64,000 nt of DNA from Paracoccus shanxieyensis (lineage in GTDB: Bacteria; Pseudomonadota; Alphaproteobacteria; Rhodobacterales; Rhodobacteraceae). Positions 26,614-35,834 of the stretch are shown piece by piece (positions within the stretch are counted from its first letter, which is position 1; each line of letters opens with the position of its first letter). The notes under the pieces are model-generated. The model was not told where the DNA came from and did no database searches. It saw nothing but the letters and a program-made list of their open reading frames with translations. The position numbers were made by a program, and so were the translations under genes. The stretch is from the NCBI RefSeq assembly GCF_009711265.1, contig NZ_WMII01000008.1, forward strand, positions 124,001 through 188,000. The letters are read 5' to 3'.

Positions 26614-26907
26614 ATGTCCGAACGCCTGTCGATCAGCGCCGTCGTCTTCTTTGTCATCATGGCGCTGCTGGGCGTCTATTTCGCCTTTGCCGCCGTGCAG
26701 GGGCCATCTGGCGTGTTGCGGCGCGAACAGCTGAAAGCCGACACGCGAGAATTGACGATGCAGCGCGACAAACTGCAGGCCGAGGTGGACCGGATGCGCA
26801 ATCTGACGCGCCGCCTGTCGGACGATTACCTTGATCTGGACCTGCTTGACGAACGCGCGCGCGACGTGCTGGGCTATATGCGTCCGGACGAAATCATCAT
26901 CCGCTGA
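26614..26907 (+). CDS. ftsB: FtsB/DivIC-type septum formation initiator
   Basis: A 97-residue bitopic membrane protein with one helix at about residues 8-28 (AVVFFVIMALLGVYFAFAA), a short coiled coil (LTMQRDKLQAEVDRMRNLTR) and a C-terminal DLLDERARDVLGYMRPDE. This is the FtsB layout, where the coiled coil pairs with FtsL in the divisome. It stands directly upstream of pdhA, a common alphaproteobacterial neighbourhood. Confidence 0.9.
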   Translation: MSERLSISAVVFFVIMALLGVYFAFAAVQGPSGVLRREQLKADTRELTMQRDKLQAEVDRMRNLTRRLSDDYLDLDLLDERARDVLGYMRPDEIIIR

Positions 26908-27056
26908 CAGCAAGGCATCACGCCTTCGGACGGGAACGGCCCTGCGGTCGTGGATTTCGCATGGCGCGTGCAGATCGCAGGTTTACTTTCCCCGAAATCC
27001 CGTCCTAGAACTAGTTTAACGCTGAACTATTCCTGCGCCCGAGGAGGAGGCCCTTT

Positions 27057-28088
27057 ATGGTCAGAAAGCCCGCAGCCAAGGAAAGCACGTCCAATGTCTC
27101 AAAGGACGAGCTTCTGAAATACTATCGCGACATGCTGCTTATCCGTCGATTCGAAGAAAAGGCGGGGCAACTTTACGGCATGGGTCTGATCGGGGGCTTC
27201 TGCCACCTGTATATCGGACAGGAAGCCGTCGTCGTCGGGCTTGAGGCCACGGCGAAGGAAGGCGACAAGCGCATCACCTCGTATCGCGACCACGGCCATA
27301 TGCTGGCCTGCGGCATGTCCGCCAATGGCGTGATGGCCGAGCTGACGGGCCGCGAGGGCGGCTATTCCAAGGGCAAGGGCGGCAGCATGCACATGTTCAG
27401 CCGCGAAAAGCATTTCTATGGCGGCCACGGCATCGTGGCGGCGCAGGTGCCGCTGGGCGCCGGTCTGGCCTTTGCCGACAAGTATCTGGGCAATGACAAT
27501 GTGACCTTCACATATTTCGGGGACGGCGCGTCGAACCAGGGTCAGGTCTACGAGACCTACAACATGGCCGAGCTTTGGGATCTGCCGGTGGTTTTCGTGA
27601 TTGAAAACAACCAGTATGCCATGGGCACCTCGGTCAAGCGGTCGACCAAGTCGACGACCTTCTTTGGCCGTGGCGAAGCCTTTGGCATTCCCGGCGAACA
27701 GGTCGACGGCATGGACGTTCTGGCCGTCAAGGCGGCGGGCGAAAAGGCCGTGGCGCATTGCCGCGCCGGCAAGGGCCCCTATATCCTTGAGGTCATGACC
27801 TATCGCTATCGCGGCCACTCGATGTCGGACCCGGCGAAGTATCGCACCCGCGAAGAAGTGCAGAAGATGCGCGACGAACGCGACCCGATCGAAAACGTGC
27901 GCGAACTGCTGCTGACCGGCAATCACGCGACCGAAGATGACCTGAAGGCCATCGACAAGGAAATCAAGGATATCGTCAACGAATCCGCCGAATTCGCCAA
28001 GGAAAGCCCCGAGCCCGCCCTGGAAGAACTGTGGACCGATATCTATGCCGAGAACCTGCCGCAAGGCTCGGCACCCGAGAACGCCTGA
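27057..28088 (+). CDS. pdhA: Pyruvate dehydrogenase E1 component, alpha subunit
   Basis: Thiamine-diphosphate-dependent E1 alpha subunit of the pyruvate dehydrogenase complex. The 343-residue protein has [20 protein letters not shown], the ThDP motif [12 protein letters not shown] ending near VFVIENN, and the phosphorylation-loop-like [15 protein letters not shown] very strong ribosome site (GAGGAGGAGG) precedes the ATG at 27057. The 149-base gap after ftsB probably holds the operon promoter. Confidence 0.97.
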   Translation: MVRKPAAKESTSNVSKDELLKYYRDMLLIRRFEEKAGQLYGMGLIGGFCHLYIGQEAVVVGLEATAKEGDKRITSYRDHGHMLACGMSANGVMAELTGREGGYSKGKGGSMHMFSREKHFYGGHGIVAAQVPLGAGLAFADKYLGNDNVTFTYFGDGASNQGQVYETYNMAELWDLPVVFVIENNQYAMGTSVKRSTKSTTFFGRGEAFGIPGEQVDGMDVLAVKAAGEKAVAHCRAGKGPYILEVMTYRYRGHSMSDPAKYRTREEVQKMRDERDPIENVRELLLTGNHATEDDLKAIDKEIKDIVNESAEFAKESPEPALEELWTDIYAENLPQGSAPENA

Positions 28089-28102
28089 GGGGGAGCGCAA
28101 AC

Positions 28103-29500
28103 ATGGCAACCGAAATCCTGATGCCCGCCCTGTCTCCGACCATGGAGGAAGGCACGCTGGCCAAATGGCTGAAAAAGGAAGGCGAGGCGGTCAAGGCCGG
28201 CGACATCATCGCCGAGATCGAAACCGACAAGGCCACGATGGAGTTCGAGGCGGTCGATGAAGGCATCCTTGGCAAGATCCTCGTGTCCGAGGGCGCGCAG
28301 GGCGTCAAGGTCAACACGCCCATCGCCGTGCTGGTCGAGGAAGGCGAAAGCGCCGATGACGTGAAGGCCGAGGCCCCGAAAGCCGAAGCCGCCCCGGCCA
28401 AGGCGAAAAGCGACGATGTTGATACGGCGAAATCCGACGACGCCCCCGCCGCATCCGCCGTCGAACAGGTCAAGACGCCCCAGCCCGACGGCTCGCCCGA
28501 CTGGCCGGAAGGCACGAAGATGAAATCCATGACCGTGCGCGAAGCCCTGCGCGAGGCCATGTCCGAAGAAATGGAGCGCGACGAGACCGTGTTCCTGATG
28601 GGTGAGGAAGTCGGCGAATATCAGGGCGCCTACAAGATCAGCCAGGGCCTTCTGGACAAGTTCGGCGCCCGCCGCGTCGTCGACACCCCGATCAGCGAAA
28701 TCGGCTTTGCCGGAATCGGCACGGGTGCGGCGCTGGCAGGTCTGCGCCCGATCGTCGAGTTCATGACCTTCAACTTCGCCATGCAGGCGATGGACCACAT
28801 CATCAACTCGGCGGCCAAGACGCTGTATATGTCGGGCGGCCAGATGGGTGCGCCGATGGTGTTCCGCGGCCCGAACGGTGCCGCCGCCCGCGTGGGCGCG
28901 CAGCACAGTCAGGATTACGCGGCATGGTATGCGGCGATCCCCGGCCTGAAAGTCGTGATGCCCTATACCGCAGCCGATGCCAAAGGCCTGCTGAAAACCG
29001 CGATCCGCGACAACAACCCGGTGATCTTCCTTGAAAACGAGATCCTGTATGGCCGCAGCTTCGACGTGCCGGACCTCGAAGATTTCACCATTCCCTTCGG
29101 CAAGGCCCGCATCGCGCGTGCCGGCAAGGACGTGACCATCGTCAGCTTCGGCATCGGCATGGCGCATGCTCTGGAAGCGGCCGACAAACTGGCAGAAGAC
29201 GGCATCGAGGCCGAGGTCATCGACCTGCGCACCCTGCGTCCGCTGGATTATGACAGCATCATCGCCTCGGTCCAGAAGACCAACCGTCTGGTGACGGTCG
29301 AGGAAGGCTTCCCGGTCGGCTCGATCGGCAACCACATCTCGGCCTATGTCATGGAAAACGCTTTCGATTATCTCGACGCGCCGGTCATCAACTGCACCGG
29401 CAAGGACGTGCCGATGCCCTATGCCGCGAATCTTGAAAAGCACGCGCTGATCACCCCGGCGGAAGTCGTGGCGGCGGTTAAAAAAGTCACCTACAAATAA
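28103..29500 (+). CDS. pdhB: Pyruvate dehydrogenase E1 component, beta subunit with N-terminal lipoyl domain
   Basis: A 465-residue E1 beta. Residues 1-80 are a complete lipoyl domain with the lipoylation lysine K43 in ETDKATMEF. An acidic/alanine-rich linker follows, then the transketolase-like E1 beta domain ([20 protein letters not shown] through [13 protein letters not shown]). The extra lipoyl domain is characteristic of alphaproteobacterial complexes. Its sequence is nearly the same as that of the adjacent E2. Starts 14 bases after pdhA. Confidence 0.97.
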   Translation: MATEILMPALSPTMEEGTLAKWLKKEGEAVKAGDIIAEIETDKATMEFEAVDEGILGKILVSEGAQGVKVNTPIAVLVEEGESADDVKAEAPKAEAAPAKAKSDDVDTAKSDDAPAASAVEQVKTPQPDGSPDWPEGTKMKSMTVREALREAMSEEMERDETVFLMGEEVGEYQGAYKISQGLLDKFGARRVVDTPISEIGFAGIGTGAALAGLRPIVEFMTFNFAMQAMDHIINSAAKTLYMSGGQMGAPMVFRGPNGAAARVGAQHSQDYAAWYAAIPGLKVVMPYTAADAKGLLKTAIRDNNPVIFLENEILYGRSFDVPDLEDFTIPFGKARIARAGKDVTIVSFGIGMAHALEAADKLAEDGIEAEVIDLRTLRPLDYDSIIASVQKTNRLVTVEEGFPVGSIGNHISAYVMENAFDYLDAPVINCTGKDVPMPYAANLEKHALITPAEVVAAVKKVTYK

Positions 29501-29512
29501 GGGGTTATCAAG

Positions 29513-30820
29513 ATGCCTACAGAAATCCTGATGCCCGCGCTCTCCCCCACCATGGAGGAAGGCACGCTGGCCAAATGGCTGGTCAAAGAGGGTGACGAGG
29601 TGAAATCCGGCGATATTCTGGCCGAGATCGAAACCGACAAGGCCACGATGGAATTCGAGGCCGTGGACGAAGGCAAGATCGGCAAGATCCTGGTTCAGGA
29701 AGGCACGGCGGGGGTGAAGGTCAATACCGCCATTGCCGTGCTACTGGAAGATGGCGAAAGCGCGGATGATATCGGTGCGGCCAAAGCCGCCCCGAAGGCG
29801 CAGGCCAAGGCCGAAGATGCCCCGGAAGCCGATGCCAAGCCGGACGCCAAAGCCGACGCGCCCAAGGCCGCCCCCAAACCCGCCGATGGCAACCGCGTCT
29901 TCGCCTCGCCGCTGGCACGGCGTCTGGCGGCGGAAAAGGGCATCGACCTTGCGGATGTGACGGGCTCGGGTCCGCATGGCCGTATCGTCAAGGCCGATCT
30001 GGACGGCGCCAAACCCGCAGCGGCGAAACCCGCAGCAGCAGCGGCCGAAAGCCCCAAGGCCAGCGCCCCCGCCGCGGCAGCGGCCCCGGTAGGCCCGTCC
30101 GCCGATGCCATCCGCAAGATCTATGCCGATCGCGAAACGACCGAGGTGGCGCTGGACGGCATGCGCCGCACCATCGCCGCGCGGCTTTCGGAAGCCAAGC
30201 AGACCATCCCGCATTTCTACCTGCGCCGCTCGGCCAAGCTGGATGCGCTGATGGAATTCCGCGCCACGCTGAACAAGCAGCTTGAACAGCGCGGCGTGAA
30301 GCTGTCGGTCAATGACTTCATCATCAAGGCCTGCGCCTTGGCGCTGCAGGAAGTGCCCGATGCCAATGCCGTCTGGGCGGGCGACCGGATCCTGAAACTG
30401 AAGCCCTCGGACGTGGCCGTCGCGGTGGCCATCGAAGGCGGCCTCTTCACCCCGGTCCTGAAAGACGCGCAACAGAAAACCCTGTCCGCGCTGTCGGCCG
30501 AGATGAAAGACCTTGCCACCCGCGCGAAGTCGAAAAAGCTCGCCCCGCATGAATATCAGGGCGGCAGCTTCGCCATCTCGAACCTCGGCATGTTCGGGAT
30601 CGAGAATTTCGACGCCGTCATTAACCCGCCGCATGGCGCCATCCTTGCCGTCGGCGCAGGCATCCAGACCCCGGTCGTCGAAAAAGGCGAAGTCGTGGTG
30701 CGCAATGTGATGTCCATGACGCTTTCGGTCGATCATCGCGTCATCGACGGCGCCTTGGGCGCGCAGCTTCTGGAAAAGATCGTGGCGCATCTGGAAAATC
30801 CGATGGGCATGCTGGCCTGA
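29513..30820 (+). CDS. pdhC: Dihydrolipoamide acetyltransferase (E2 of pyruvate dehydrogenase)
   Basis: A 435-residue E2. Residues 1-80 form one lipoyl domain (K43 in ETDKATMEF). An Ala/Pro/Lys linker leads to a peripheral subunit-binding domain near residue 125 ([27 protein letters not shown]). A second linker leads to the catalytic domain ending with the acyltransferase motif [15 protein letters not shown]. It follows pdhB by 12 bases. The E3 gene is not in the window. A GC-rich hairpin follows the stop. Confidence 0.97.
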   Translation: MPTEILMPALSPTMEEGTLAKWLVKEGDEVKSGDILAEIETDKATMEFEAVDEGKIGKILVQEGTAGVKVNTAIAVLLEDGESADDIGAAKAAPKAQAKAEDAPEADAKPDAKADAPKAAPKPADGNRVFASPLARRLAAEKGIDLADVTGSGPHGRIVKADLDGAKPAAAKPAAAAAESPKASAPAAAAAPVGPSADAIRKIYADRETTEVALDGMRRTIAARLSEAKQTIPHFYLRRSAKLDALMEFRATLNKQLEQRGVKLSVNDFIIKACALALQEVPDANAVWAGDRILKLKPSDVAVAVAIEGGLFTPVLKDAQQKTLSALSAEMKDLATRAKSKKLAPHEYQGGSFAISNLGMFGIENFDAVINPPHGAILAVGAGIQTPVVEKGEVVVRNVMSMTLSVDHRVIDGALGAQLLEKIVAHLENPMGMLA

Positions 30821-30842
30821 TCCGGCAACCGCGACACAGAAC

Positions 30843-30867
30843 AAAGGGGGCCAACGCGGCCCCCTTT
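30843..30867 (+). terminator. Hairpin after the pdh operon
   Basis: AAAGGGGGCC and GGCCCCCTTT form a 10-bp stem around AACGC, starting 23 bases after the pdhC stop. TTTCTC follows, a weak T-run. It probably ends the pdh transcript and may act in both directions because mipZ converges from the right. Confidence 0.75.
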
Positions 30868-30873
30868 CTCATA

Positions 30874-30916
30874 TCCTTGTTTTCCCAATACCCCGGGGTC
30901 CGGGGCAGCGCCCCGG
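30874..30916. repeat. Copy of a dispersed terminator-like repeat
   Basis: TCCTTGTTTTCCCAATACCC matches one arm of the inverted repeat at 39779 with few changes. It is followed by a perfect hairpin CCGGGGC-AGC-GCCCCGG. It lies between the convergent pdhC and mipZ genes. Here only one arm of the first element is present. Confidence 0.6.
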
Positions 30917-30942
30917 TCCGGCCGCGCTGCCAAAAGATGCCG

Positions 30943-31722
30943 TCAAAAGGCGACACTGACCCCCGGCAGCTTCAACTCCCCGATCAGATCACGCAATTCC
31001 TGCCGTGCCGCGATATTCGAGATGCTCAGCTGCTCGGTCCCGATATCCTTCAGATCCAGCAGCGTCAGCCCGCGCGGGAACAGCTCGCGAAAGATCACCC
31101 GCTCGGAAAATCCCGGCGCCACGCGAAAGCCGATGCGCTTCGACAGGGTCGACAAGGCCCCGCCCACCTTGCGCTTGTTATGCATGGCCTGCGTGCCCAG
31201 CCGGTTGCGCAGCACCAGCCAGTCGATCGGGCCCGCGCCTGCCTCGCCGCGCAACTGCCGCGCGCCCCAGACCATCTCGGCATAGATCGACGGCCCCAGC
31301 ACCCGGCCATCCGGCGACATCCGCGCCAGCAGATCGAAATCGATGAAACTGTCATTCATCGGCGTGATCAGCGTATCGGCCAGACTATGCGCCATCTGGC
31401 TGAGCCGGGTGTGCGATCCGGGGCAGTCCAGCAGGATGAAATCGCATTCGGCCTCAAGGGCCTCAACCGCGCGCGACAGCGGATCGACGCCCTCGGTCTC
31501 GGCCTCCAGCACACCCAGACGCGGCGTCGGCAGGTCCAGCCCTTCGCGGGCCACGAAATGCGCCCGGTTCTCAAGATAGCGGCCAAAGCTGCGCTGACGC
31601 ACATCCAGATCCAGCGCCCCGACCCGATGCCCCATCCGCGCCAGAGCCGTCGCGACATGCATCGACGTGGTCGATTTGCCCGAGCCGCCCTTCTCATTCC
31701 CGACGACGATGATATGCGCCAC
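30943..31722 (-). CDS. mipZ: Division-plane positioning ATPase MipZ
   Basis: A ParA-like ATPase that in alphaproteobacteria forms a gradient from the chromosome-bound ParB complex and restricts FtsZ assembly to midcell. The deviant Walker A is GNEKGGSGKST. Further MipZ features are LDLDVRQRSFGRYLENR, TPMNDSFIDFDLL, VLRNRLGT and FRELFPRGLTLLDL. The chosen start is GTG at 31722, with GGGGGA just upstream; an in-frame ATG at 31740 is the alternative. 259 residues. Confidence 0.93.
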   Translation of the reverse strand: MAHIIVVGNEKGGSGKSTTSMHVATALARMGHRVGALDLDVRQRSFGRYLENRAHFVAREGLDLPTPRLGVLEAETEGVDPLSRAVEALEAECDFILLDCPGSHTRLSQMAHSLADTLITPMNDSFIDFDLLARMSPDGRVLGPSIYAEMVWGARQLRGEAGAGPIDWLVLRNRLGTQAMHNKRKVGGALSTLSKRIGFRVAPGFSERVIFRELFPRGLTLLDLKDIGTEQLSISNIAARQELRDLIGELKLPGVSVAF

Positions 31723-31887
31723 GATTCCCCCTGCCCGCATCTTCGGCCCCCGACGATAGGCCCCGCACCCGGCAATGAAAAGCACCCCCGGCGATTCGAA
31801 TCCGGGCGAGCCTGCCATGCTCCGCACAACCAGACCAGAAATGCTGCACTGCACACATGGCTGTATCTGCATGTTAAAACGCGATAT

Positions 31888-31901
31888 TTTATCACGATAA
31901 A
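31888..31901. promoter_or_regulatory. AT-rich inverted repeat in the mipZ/small-gene intergenic region
   Basis: TTTATCACGATAAA is a perfect 6-bp inverted repeat with a 2-base centre, inside an unusually AT-rich stretch between divergent genes, 85 bases before the small gene at 31986. It looks like a regulator site or part of a promoter; no regulator can be assigned. Confidence 0.35.
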
Positions 31902-31985
31902 CTAAGTCATGTTTTTTCTTGCAAATGACGACCGCCCGTGTCGTAATAGACCCATGGAAACGGCTATCACAGGAAGGAGCCAGCG

Positions 31986-32234
31986 ATGTCCATGATGAAC
32001 CATCTGTCGGCCTTCGCCGATCGCGCTGTCCGGGCCGCCGTGCCCGCCCTGCCCAAATATGCCGTGGCGCTGGTCGACCGCCGCACCGGCAAGCCGCATA
32101 TGATTTCCGGGATCCCGCTGGTGCTGATGACCTGCGAACCTGTCACCGCCTCGCAGGATTTGATGCGCAATCGCGATCCGCGCCTGTGGGACACCTTCAT
32201 CGAACGCATGGATGGTAAGGAGCGCCGCCAATGA
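31986..32234 (+). CDS. Small protein of unknown function (first of a coupled pair)
   Basis: An 82-residue protein, MSMMNHLSAFADRAVRAAVP onward, with no recognised domain, signal or membrane segment. Support for coding: AAGGAG eight bases before the ATG, an ATGA overlap with the next small gene, and GC-rich third positions. AT-rich sequence upstream suggests its own promoter. Function not recognised. Confidence 0.65.
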   Translation: MSMMNHLSAFADRAVRAAVPALPKYAVALVDRRTGKPHMISGIPLVLMTCEPVTASQDLMRNRDPRLWDTFIERMDGKERRQ

Positions 32235-32455
32235 TCCGCTTTGCCCTGAACGCATTTCCTCAACTGGCGCCGGTCAATCACGGCTATGCCACGATCGCGC
32301 TGTCCGGCCATCAAAGCGCGCAAGGTCCGGTGGTGCGCAAGTTTCGCGACGGTCGCGTCGTGATCGATACCGGCCGGGGTCGCCTGACCGGCAGGCCGCT
32401 GGCTGGGGGTCAGGAACCGATCCCGGTCTGGGCGCCGATCTTCGTCGGCATGTAA
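32231..32455 (+). CDS. Small protein of unknown function (second of a coupled pair)
   Basis: A 74-residue protein, MIRFALNAFPQLAPVNHGYA onward, with a beta-rich look (VVRKFRDGRVVIDTGRGRLTG). It is coupled by an ATGA overlap to the preceding gene and has its own AAGGAG eight bases upstream. No family is recognised. The rpmE terminator lies about 100 bases downstream. Confidence 0.6.
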   Translation: MIRFALNAFPQLAPVNHGYATIALSGHQSAQGPVVRKFRDGRVVIDTGRGRLTGRPLAGGQEPIPVWAPIFVGM

Positions 32456-32561
32456 ACCGGCATCGCCGCCCCGGCCACCCGCCGCCTGAACATCCGCAAG
32501 GTGCTTCCCTCTCCCTGCGACACGGACCTCGTCAGCCCACCGACGCGGTGACGCAAACGAA

Positions 32562-32587
32562 AAACGCCGCCCTTCGGGGCGGCGTTT
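32562..32587 (-). terminator. Intrinsic terminator of the rplS-rpmE transcript
   Basis: An 11-bp perfect stem AAACGCCGCCC/GGGCGGCGTTT with a 4-base loop, 24 bases beyond the rpmE stop. On the reverse strand it is followed by a T-rich stretch (TTTTCGTTTG), as expected for a Rho-independent terminator. Confidence 0.9.
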
Positions 32588-32611
32588 CCAGTCTTGCACA
32601 GGGGCAAGGGC

Positions 32612-32833
32612 TCAGAAGCCCAGGCCTGCATATTTGTTCTTGAACTTCGACACGCGGCCGCCGGTATCCATCAGCTTGGCCGAACCGCCGGTCCATGCCG
32701 GGTGCACGCTGGGATCGATGTCCAGCGACATCACGTCGCCTTCCTTGCCCCAGGTCGAACGCACGTCGTAGGTGGTGCCGTCGGTCATCTTCACGGTGAT
32801 GAAGTGATAGTCGGGATGAATTTCTGCTTTCAT
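32612..32833 (-). CDS. rpmE: 50S ribosomal protein L31 (cysteine-free type)
   Basis: A 73-residue L31 with [35 protein letters not shown] and [11 protein letters not shown]. It has no cysteine, so it is the zinc-independent (C-) form. The gene follows rplS by 11 bases and ends the ribosomal block. Confidence 0.96.
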   Translation of the reverse strand: MKAEIHPDYHFITVKMTDGTTYDVRSTWGKEGDVMSLDIDPSVHPAWTGGSAKLMDTGGRVSKFKNKYAGLGF

Positions 32834-32844
32834 GGCGCGTCTCC

Positions 32845-33225
32845 TTAAGCCTTGGCTTCGGCTTTGGGCTTGTAGTTGGTGACTTCGGCGATACGGGCCG
32901 ATTTGCCGCGACGGTCACGCAGATAGTACAGCTTGGCGCGACGAACGCGGCCACGACGCACGACGGTGATCGAATCGACATTGGTCGAATACAGCGGGAA
33001 GACACGCTCGACGCCTTCGCCGAACGAGATCTTGCGCACGGTGAAGGACGCGCCGATGCCGCCGCCCTTGCGCGAGATCACGACGCCTTCATACATCTGC
33101 ACGCGCGAACGCGTGCCTTCGGTCACTTTATAGCCGACGCGCACGGTGTCGCCGGCCTTGAAATCCGGGATTTCCTTGCCGAGCGTGGCGATTTGCTCGG
33201 CTTCCAGTTGGGCGATCAGGTTCAT
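32845..33225 (-). CDS. rplS: 50S ribosomal protein L19
   Basis: A 126-residue L19: [20 protein letters not shown], then [16 protein letters not shown] and [19 protein letters not shown]. The ATG at 33225 is preferred to that at 33234, because GAGGA abuts the latter directly but is well spaced from the former. In the 88-base leader after trmD a hairpin (TCACGG/CCGTGA, 33247-33263) lies close to the start and could affect its translation. Confidence 0.96.
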   Translation of the reverse strand: MNLIAQLEAEQIATLGKEIPDFKAGDTVRVGYKVTEGTRSRVQMYEGVVISRKGGGIGASFTVRKISFGEGVERVFPLYSTNVDSITVVRRGRVRRAKLYYLRDRRGKSARIAEVTNYKPKAEAKA

Positions 33226-33313
33226 CGCTTTCATTCCTCTGTTTGCTCACGGTAGTCCCGTGATTGGTCTGATGCGCCCGAGAGCTGTCGGTCCTTAGCC
33301 GGGCCCATATGCG

Positions 33314-34099
33314 TCAGCCTTTCGGCCGATCTTCATATGCCCGCCACAGATCGGGGCGGCGTTCCTTGGTCAGCCTTTCGGCCATGTCGCGTCGCCAACT
33401 GGCAATAGCCGCGTGATTTCCCGAAAGCAGAACCTCGGGGATCTCGCGGCCTTCCCAATGGGCGGGCTTCGTATACTGCGGATGTTCAAGAAGACCGTCG
33501 GAAAAGGATTCCTCGGCCAGCGATTCCTGATTCCCCAGCACGCGCGGTATAAGGCGAACCGTCGCGTCGATCAAGACCTGAGCTGCAAGCTCTCCGCCGG
33601 TCAGGACATAATCGCCAATGCTGATTTCCTCGACGCCATGCGCATCCAGCACACGCTGGTCCACGCCCTCGAACCGGCCACAGATCAGCGTCATGCCCGG
33701 CCCTTCGGCCAAGGCGCGCGCGCGGGCCTGCGTGAAGGGCTTGCCGCGCGGAGACAGATAGATCACCGGCAGCGCGGCCCCCGCCTCGTGCAGCGCCGCC
33801 GACATGACATCGGGACGGATCACCATGCCCGCGCCGCCGCCTGCGGGCGTGTCATCGACATTGCGGTGCTTGCCGATGCCAAAGGGGCGCAGATCGGTGG
33901 TGCGCAGGTTCCACAGCCCCTCGGCCAGCGCGCGTCCCGTCAGCGACAGGCCCAGAATGCCCGGAAACGCCTCGGGGAACAGTGTCAGGATCTGCGCCGT
34001 CCACGCATCGCGGACCTGCGGCTCGGCCATCAGGTCACGCGGTTGCAGGCTGGCACGGATCGACAAGCGGCCATGCGATTTGCTGGGCGGCTGGGTCAT
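33314..34099 (-). CDS. trmD: tRNA (guanine-N1)-methyltransferase
   Basis: Makes m1G37 in tRNAs, which prevents frameshifting. The 261-residue protein has a 35-residue N-terminal extension before [16 protein letters not shown]. The trefoil-knot SAM site is intact: [13 protein letters not shown] and [16 protein letters not shown]. The ATG at 34099 overlaps the stop of the upstream membrane-protein gene (ATGA). Confidence 0.96.
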   Translation of the reverse strand: MTQPPSKSHGRLSIRASLQPRDLMAEPQVRDAWTAQILTLFPEAFPGILGLSLTGRALAEGLWNLRTTDLRPFGIGKHRNVDDTPAGGGAGMVIRPDVMSAALHEAGAALPVIYLSPRGKPFTQARARALAEGPGMTLICGRFEGVDQRVLDAHGVEEISIGDYVLTGGELAAQVLIDATVRLIPRVLGNQESLAEESFSDGLLEHPQYTKPAHWEGREIPEVLLSGNHAAIASWRRDMAERLTKERRPDLWRAYEDRPKG

Positions 34100-34422
34100 C
34101 CCCGCGCTTTCAGCAGGTTCCCGGCAGCCACGATCAGCGCCCCGGCAACGGCCACGCCCACGGGCGCCGCAGTGGGCATCGCCACCGGCGTCAGCAAGCC
34201 GCCCAGATACCAAGCGCCCATGCACAGCGCGCCGCAGATCAGGATCGCCTGCGCCATCAGACGCGGATTGGGCGACAGCCCCCGCCCCGCCAGCACCGGG
34301 ATCGAGCCTGCCAGCATCACCGGCGCGAAGATATAGGCGTTCGGATTGTCGCTGCCGGTCAGACCTTGCAGAAACGGACCCAGCAGCATCAGCACGAAGC
34401 CCAGCACGAACAGGACGATCAT
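34096..34422 (-). CDS. Small membrane protein between rimM and trmD
   Basis: A 108-residue protein with about four hydrophobic segments: [54 protein letters not shown] and [17 protein letters not shown]. It overlaps rimM and trmD by four bases on both sides, so it is fully embedded in the ribosome-maturation operon. No function is recognised. Confidence 0.75.
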   Translation of the reverse strand: MIVLFVLGFVLMLLGPFLQGLTGSDNPNAYIFAPVMLAGSIPVLAGRGLSPNPRLMAQAILICGALCMGAWYLGGLLTPVAMPTAAPVGVAVAGALIVAAGNLLKARG

Positions 34423-34928
34423 TCGGTTTCCTCCTCCTCGGGCGGGTCGGCGATAATGCGGCCTGCGGCCAGATTGACGGTGGGAACGAAGGCGCGGGTA
34501 AAGGGCAGCAGCAAGGTCTGCTTGCGGCCCGCGCCAAAGATTTCAAGGATATCGCCCGCGCCGTGGTCATAGACCGCGCGGACCTTTCCGATCAGCACAC
34601 CGCCCGCGTCATAGACCTCAAGGCCGATCAGGTCGGTGTGATAGAATTCGTCATCCGGCAGCGCCGGAAGCTTTTCGCGGTCTGCCCACAGCGTGACGCC
34701 CTTCAGCGCCTCGGCATCCTCGCGGGTATCGACGCCCGAAAGCCGGGCGCCAAGACCGCCAGTCACCGGCCGCGTCAGGCGGACGGTGAAGCTGCGTTTG
34801 CCATCCTCGGACCAAAGCGGACCATAGGACGCGATGTCATCGGGCTGCGAGGTGAAACTTTTCAGCCGCACCTCGCCCCGGACGCCAAAGGCGCCTGCAA
34901 TCGCGCCGATACAGATCCGCTCGGCCAT
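34419..34928 (-). CDS. rimM: Ribosome maturation factor RimM
   Basis: Assists 30S maturation by binding S19. The 169-residue protein has the N-terminal RimM domain ([20 protein letters not shown]) and a C-terminal PRC-barrel part ([30 protein letters not shown]), ending in an acidic tail. It starts six bases after rpsP. Confidence 0.96.
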   Translation of the reverse strand: MAERICIGAIAGAFGVRGEVRLKSFTSQPDDIASYGPLWSEDGKRSFTVRLTRPVTGGLGARLSGVDTREDAEALKGVTLWADREKLPALPDDEFYHTDLIGLEVYDAGGVLIGKVRAVYDHGAGDILEIFGAGRKQTLLLPFTRAFVPTVNLAAGRIIADPPEEEETE

Positions 34929-34934
34929 CGGGGA

Positions 34935-35309
34935 TTATTCCGAAGCGGCTTCTTCGGCGGGCGCGTTGGCAGCGGCTTCACGCTCGGCGCGCTTGGCGGC
35001 ACGCTCTTTCGCGGCCTTGCCCGGCTCGCCTTTTTTCAGGTTCTGACGCTCGGTCTTGGGCGAGATGCCGGCGGCTTCCAGGAAGCGCGCAACGCGGTCG
35101 GTCGGCTGTGCACCCTGGCTCAGCCAGTATTGCACGCGCTCGACATTCATCTTGATGCGGTCTTCGGAATCCTTGGCCAGCAGCGGGTTATAGGTGCCCA
35201 GCTTTTCCAGGAAGCGGCCGTCGCGCGGCATACGCGCGTCGGATGCGACGATGGCATAGTGCGGGCGTTTTTTCGAACCACCACGGGCCAGACGGATTTT
35301 CATTGCCAT
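34935..35309 (-). CDS. rpsP: 30S ribosomal protein S16
   Basis: A 124-residue S16: [20 protein letters not shown], then [15 protein letters not shown] and the alanine/glutamate/lysine-rich tail typical of alphaproteobacterial S16. The ATG at 35309 has AAGGAG seven bases upstream. Confidence 0.97.
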   Translation of the reverse strand: MAMKIRLARGGSKKRPHYAIVASDARMPRDGRFLEKLGTYNPLLAKDSEDRIKMNVERVQYWLSQGAQPTDRVARFLEAAGISPKTERQNLKKGEPGKAAKERAAKRAEREAAANAPAEEAASE

Positions 35310-35357
35310 TGGGTTTCTCCTTTGAAATGGCGGGTTTGACGGGCGTTTCGGGTGCCG

Positions 35358-35654
35358 TCAGGATTGAAAGGTTTCATGATGGCGGATGACTTCCGCGATC
35401 ACGAAATTCAGGAATTTGCGCGCGAATTCCGGGTCGAGATCGGCCTCGCGCGCGAGGCGTTCCAACCGCTCGATCTGGCGTGCCTCGCGGGCGGGATCGG
35501 ACGGAGGAAGGTCGTGTTCGGCCTTGAGGCGGCCGACGGATTGGGTGTGCTTGAAGCGTTCGGCCAGCGTATAGATCAGGATGGCATCCAGACGGTCGAT
35601 GCTGTCGCGGTGATCTTTCAGCAGCGTGGCGGCGCGGGCGACAAAATCGGTCAT
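35358..35654 (-). CDS. Chorismate mutase (AroQ type)
   Basis: Rearranges chorismate to prephenate for phenylalanine and tyrosine synthesis. A 98-residue all-helical AroQ monomer with RDSIDRLDAILIYTLAERF, VGRLKAEHDLPPSDPAREA and a C-terminal FLNFVIAEVIRHHE. The arginine of helix 1, the K of RLKAEH and the C-terminal acidic/polar residues fit the active site. Its ATG overlaps the stop of the 59-codon frame upstream. Confidence 0.93.
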   Translation of the reverse strand: MTDFVARAATLLKDHRDSIDRLDAILIYTLAERFKHTQSVGRLKAEHDLPPSDPAREARQIERLERLAREADLDPEFARKFLNFVIAEVIRHHETFQS

Positions 35655-35830
35655 TGCACTCTCCGGGCTGGGCGTACGGGATGTGCGCCGGGCATATGCA
35701 GGGCCTTGCCCGCGATCATGACGGCGCGCGCCCGGCCCGCCATCGCGGCCGACGCAGCCCGGCGGGCCTGCCCGCTGCGGGGCAAGGCCGGGGTCGTCAT
35801 CCGGGGCATGGGCTGGATCTGCGCGCGCAT
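35651..35830 (-). CDS. Putative 59-residue basic protein between ffh and chorismate mutase
   Basis: A short open frame starting with ATG five bases after the ffh stop and ending in an ATGA overlap with the chorismate mutase start. It encodes a basic, Ala/Arg/Met/Pro-rich peptide beginning MRAQIQPMPRMTTPALPRSG. Codon third positions are almost all G or C until the last few codons. It fills the gap exactly between two co-directional genes. No domain is recognised and there is no strong ribosome site; it could be a coupled micro-gene or chance. Confidence 0.4.
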   Translation of the reverse strand: MRAQIQPMPRMTTPALPRSGQARRAASAAMAGRARAVMIAGKALHMPGAHPVRPARRVQ

Positions 35831-35834
35831 CGGC

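Noticed and set aside
31780..31830. tRNA-like T-arm sequence (GATTCGAATCCGGG...GCCTGCCA) upstream of mipZ
   Set aside because: The stem flanking the loop does not pair properly and no anticodon or D arm lies upstream within tRNA distance. At most a decayed fragment.
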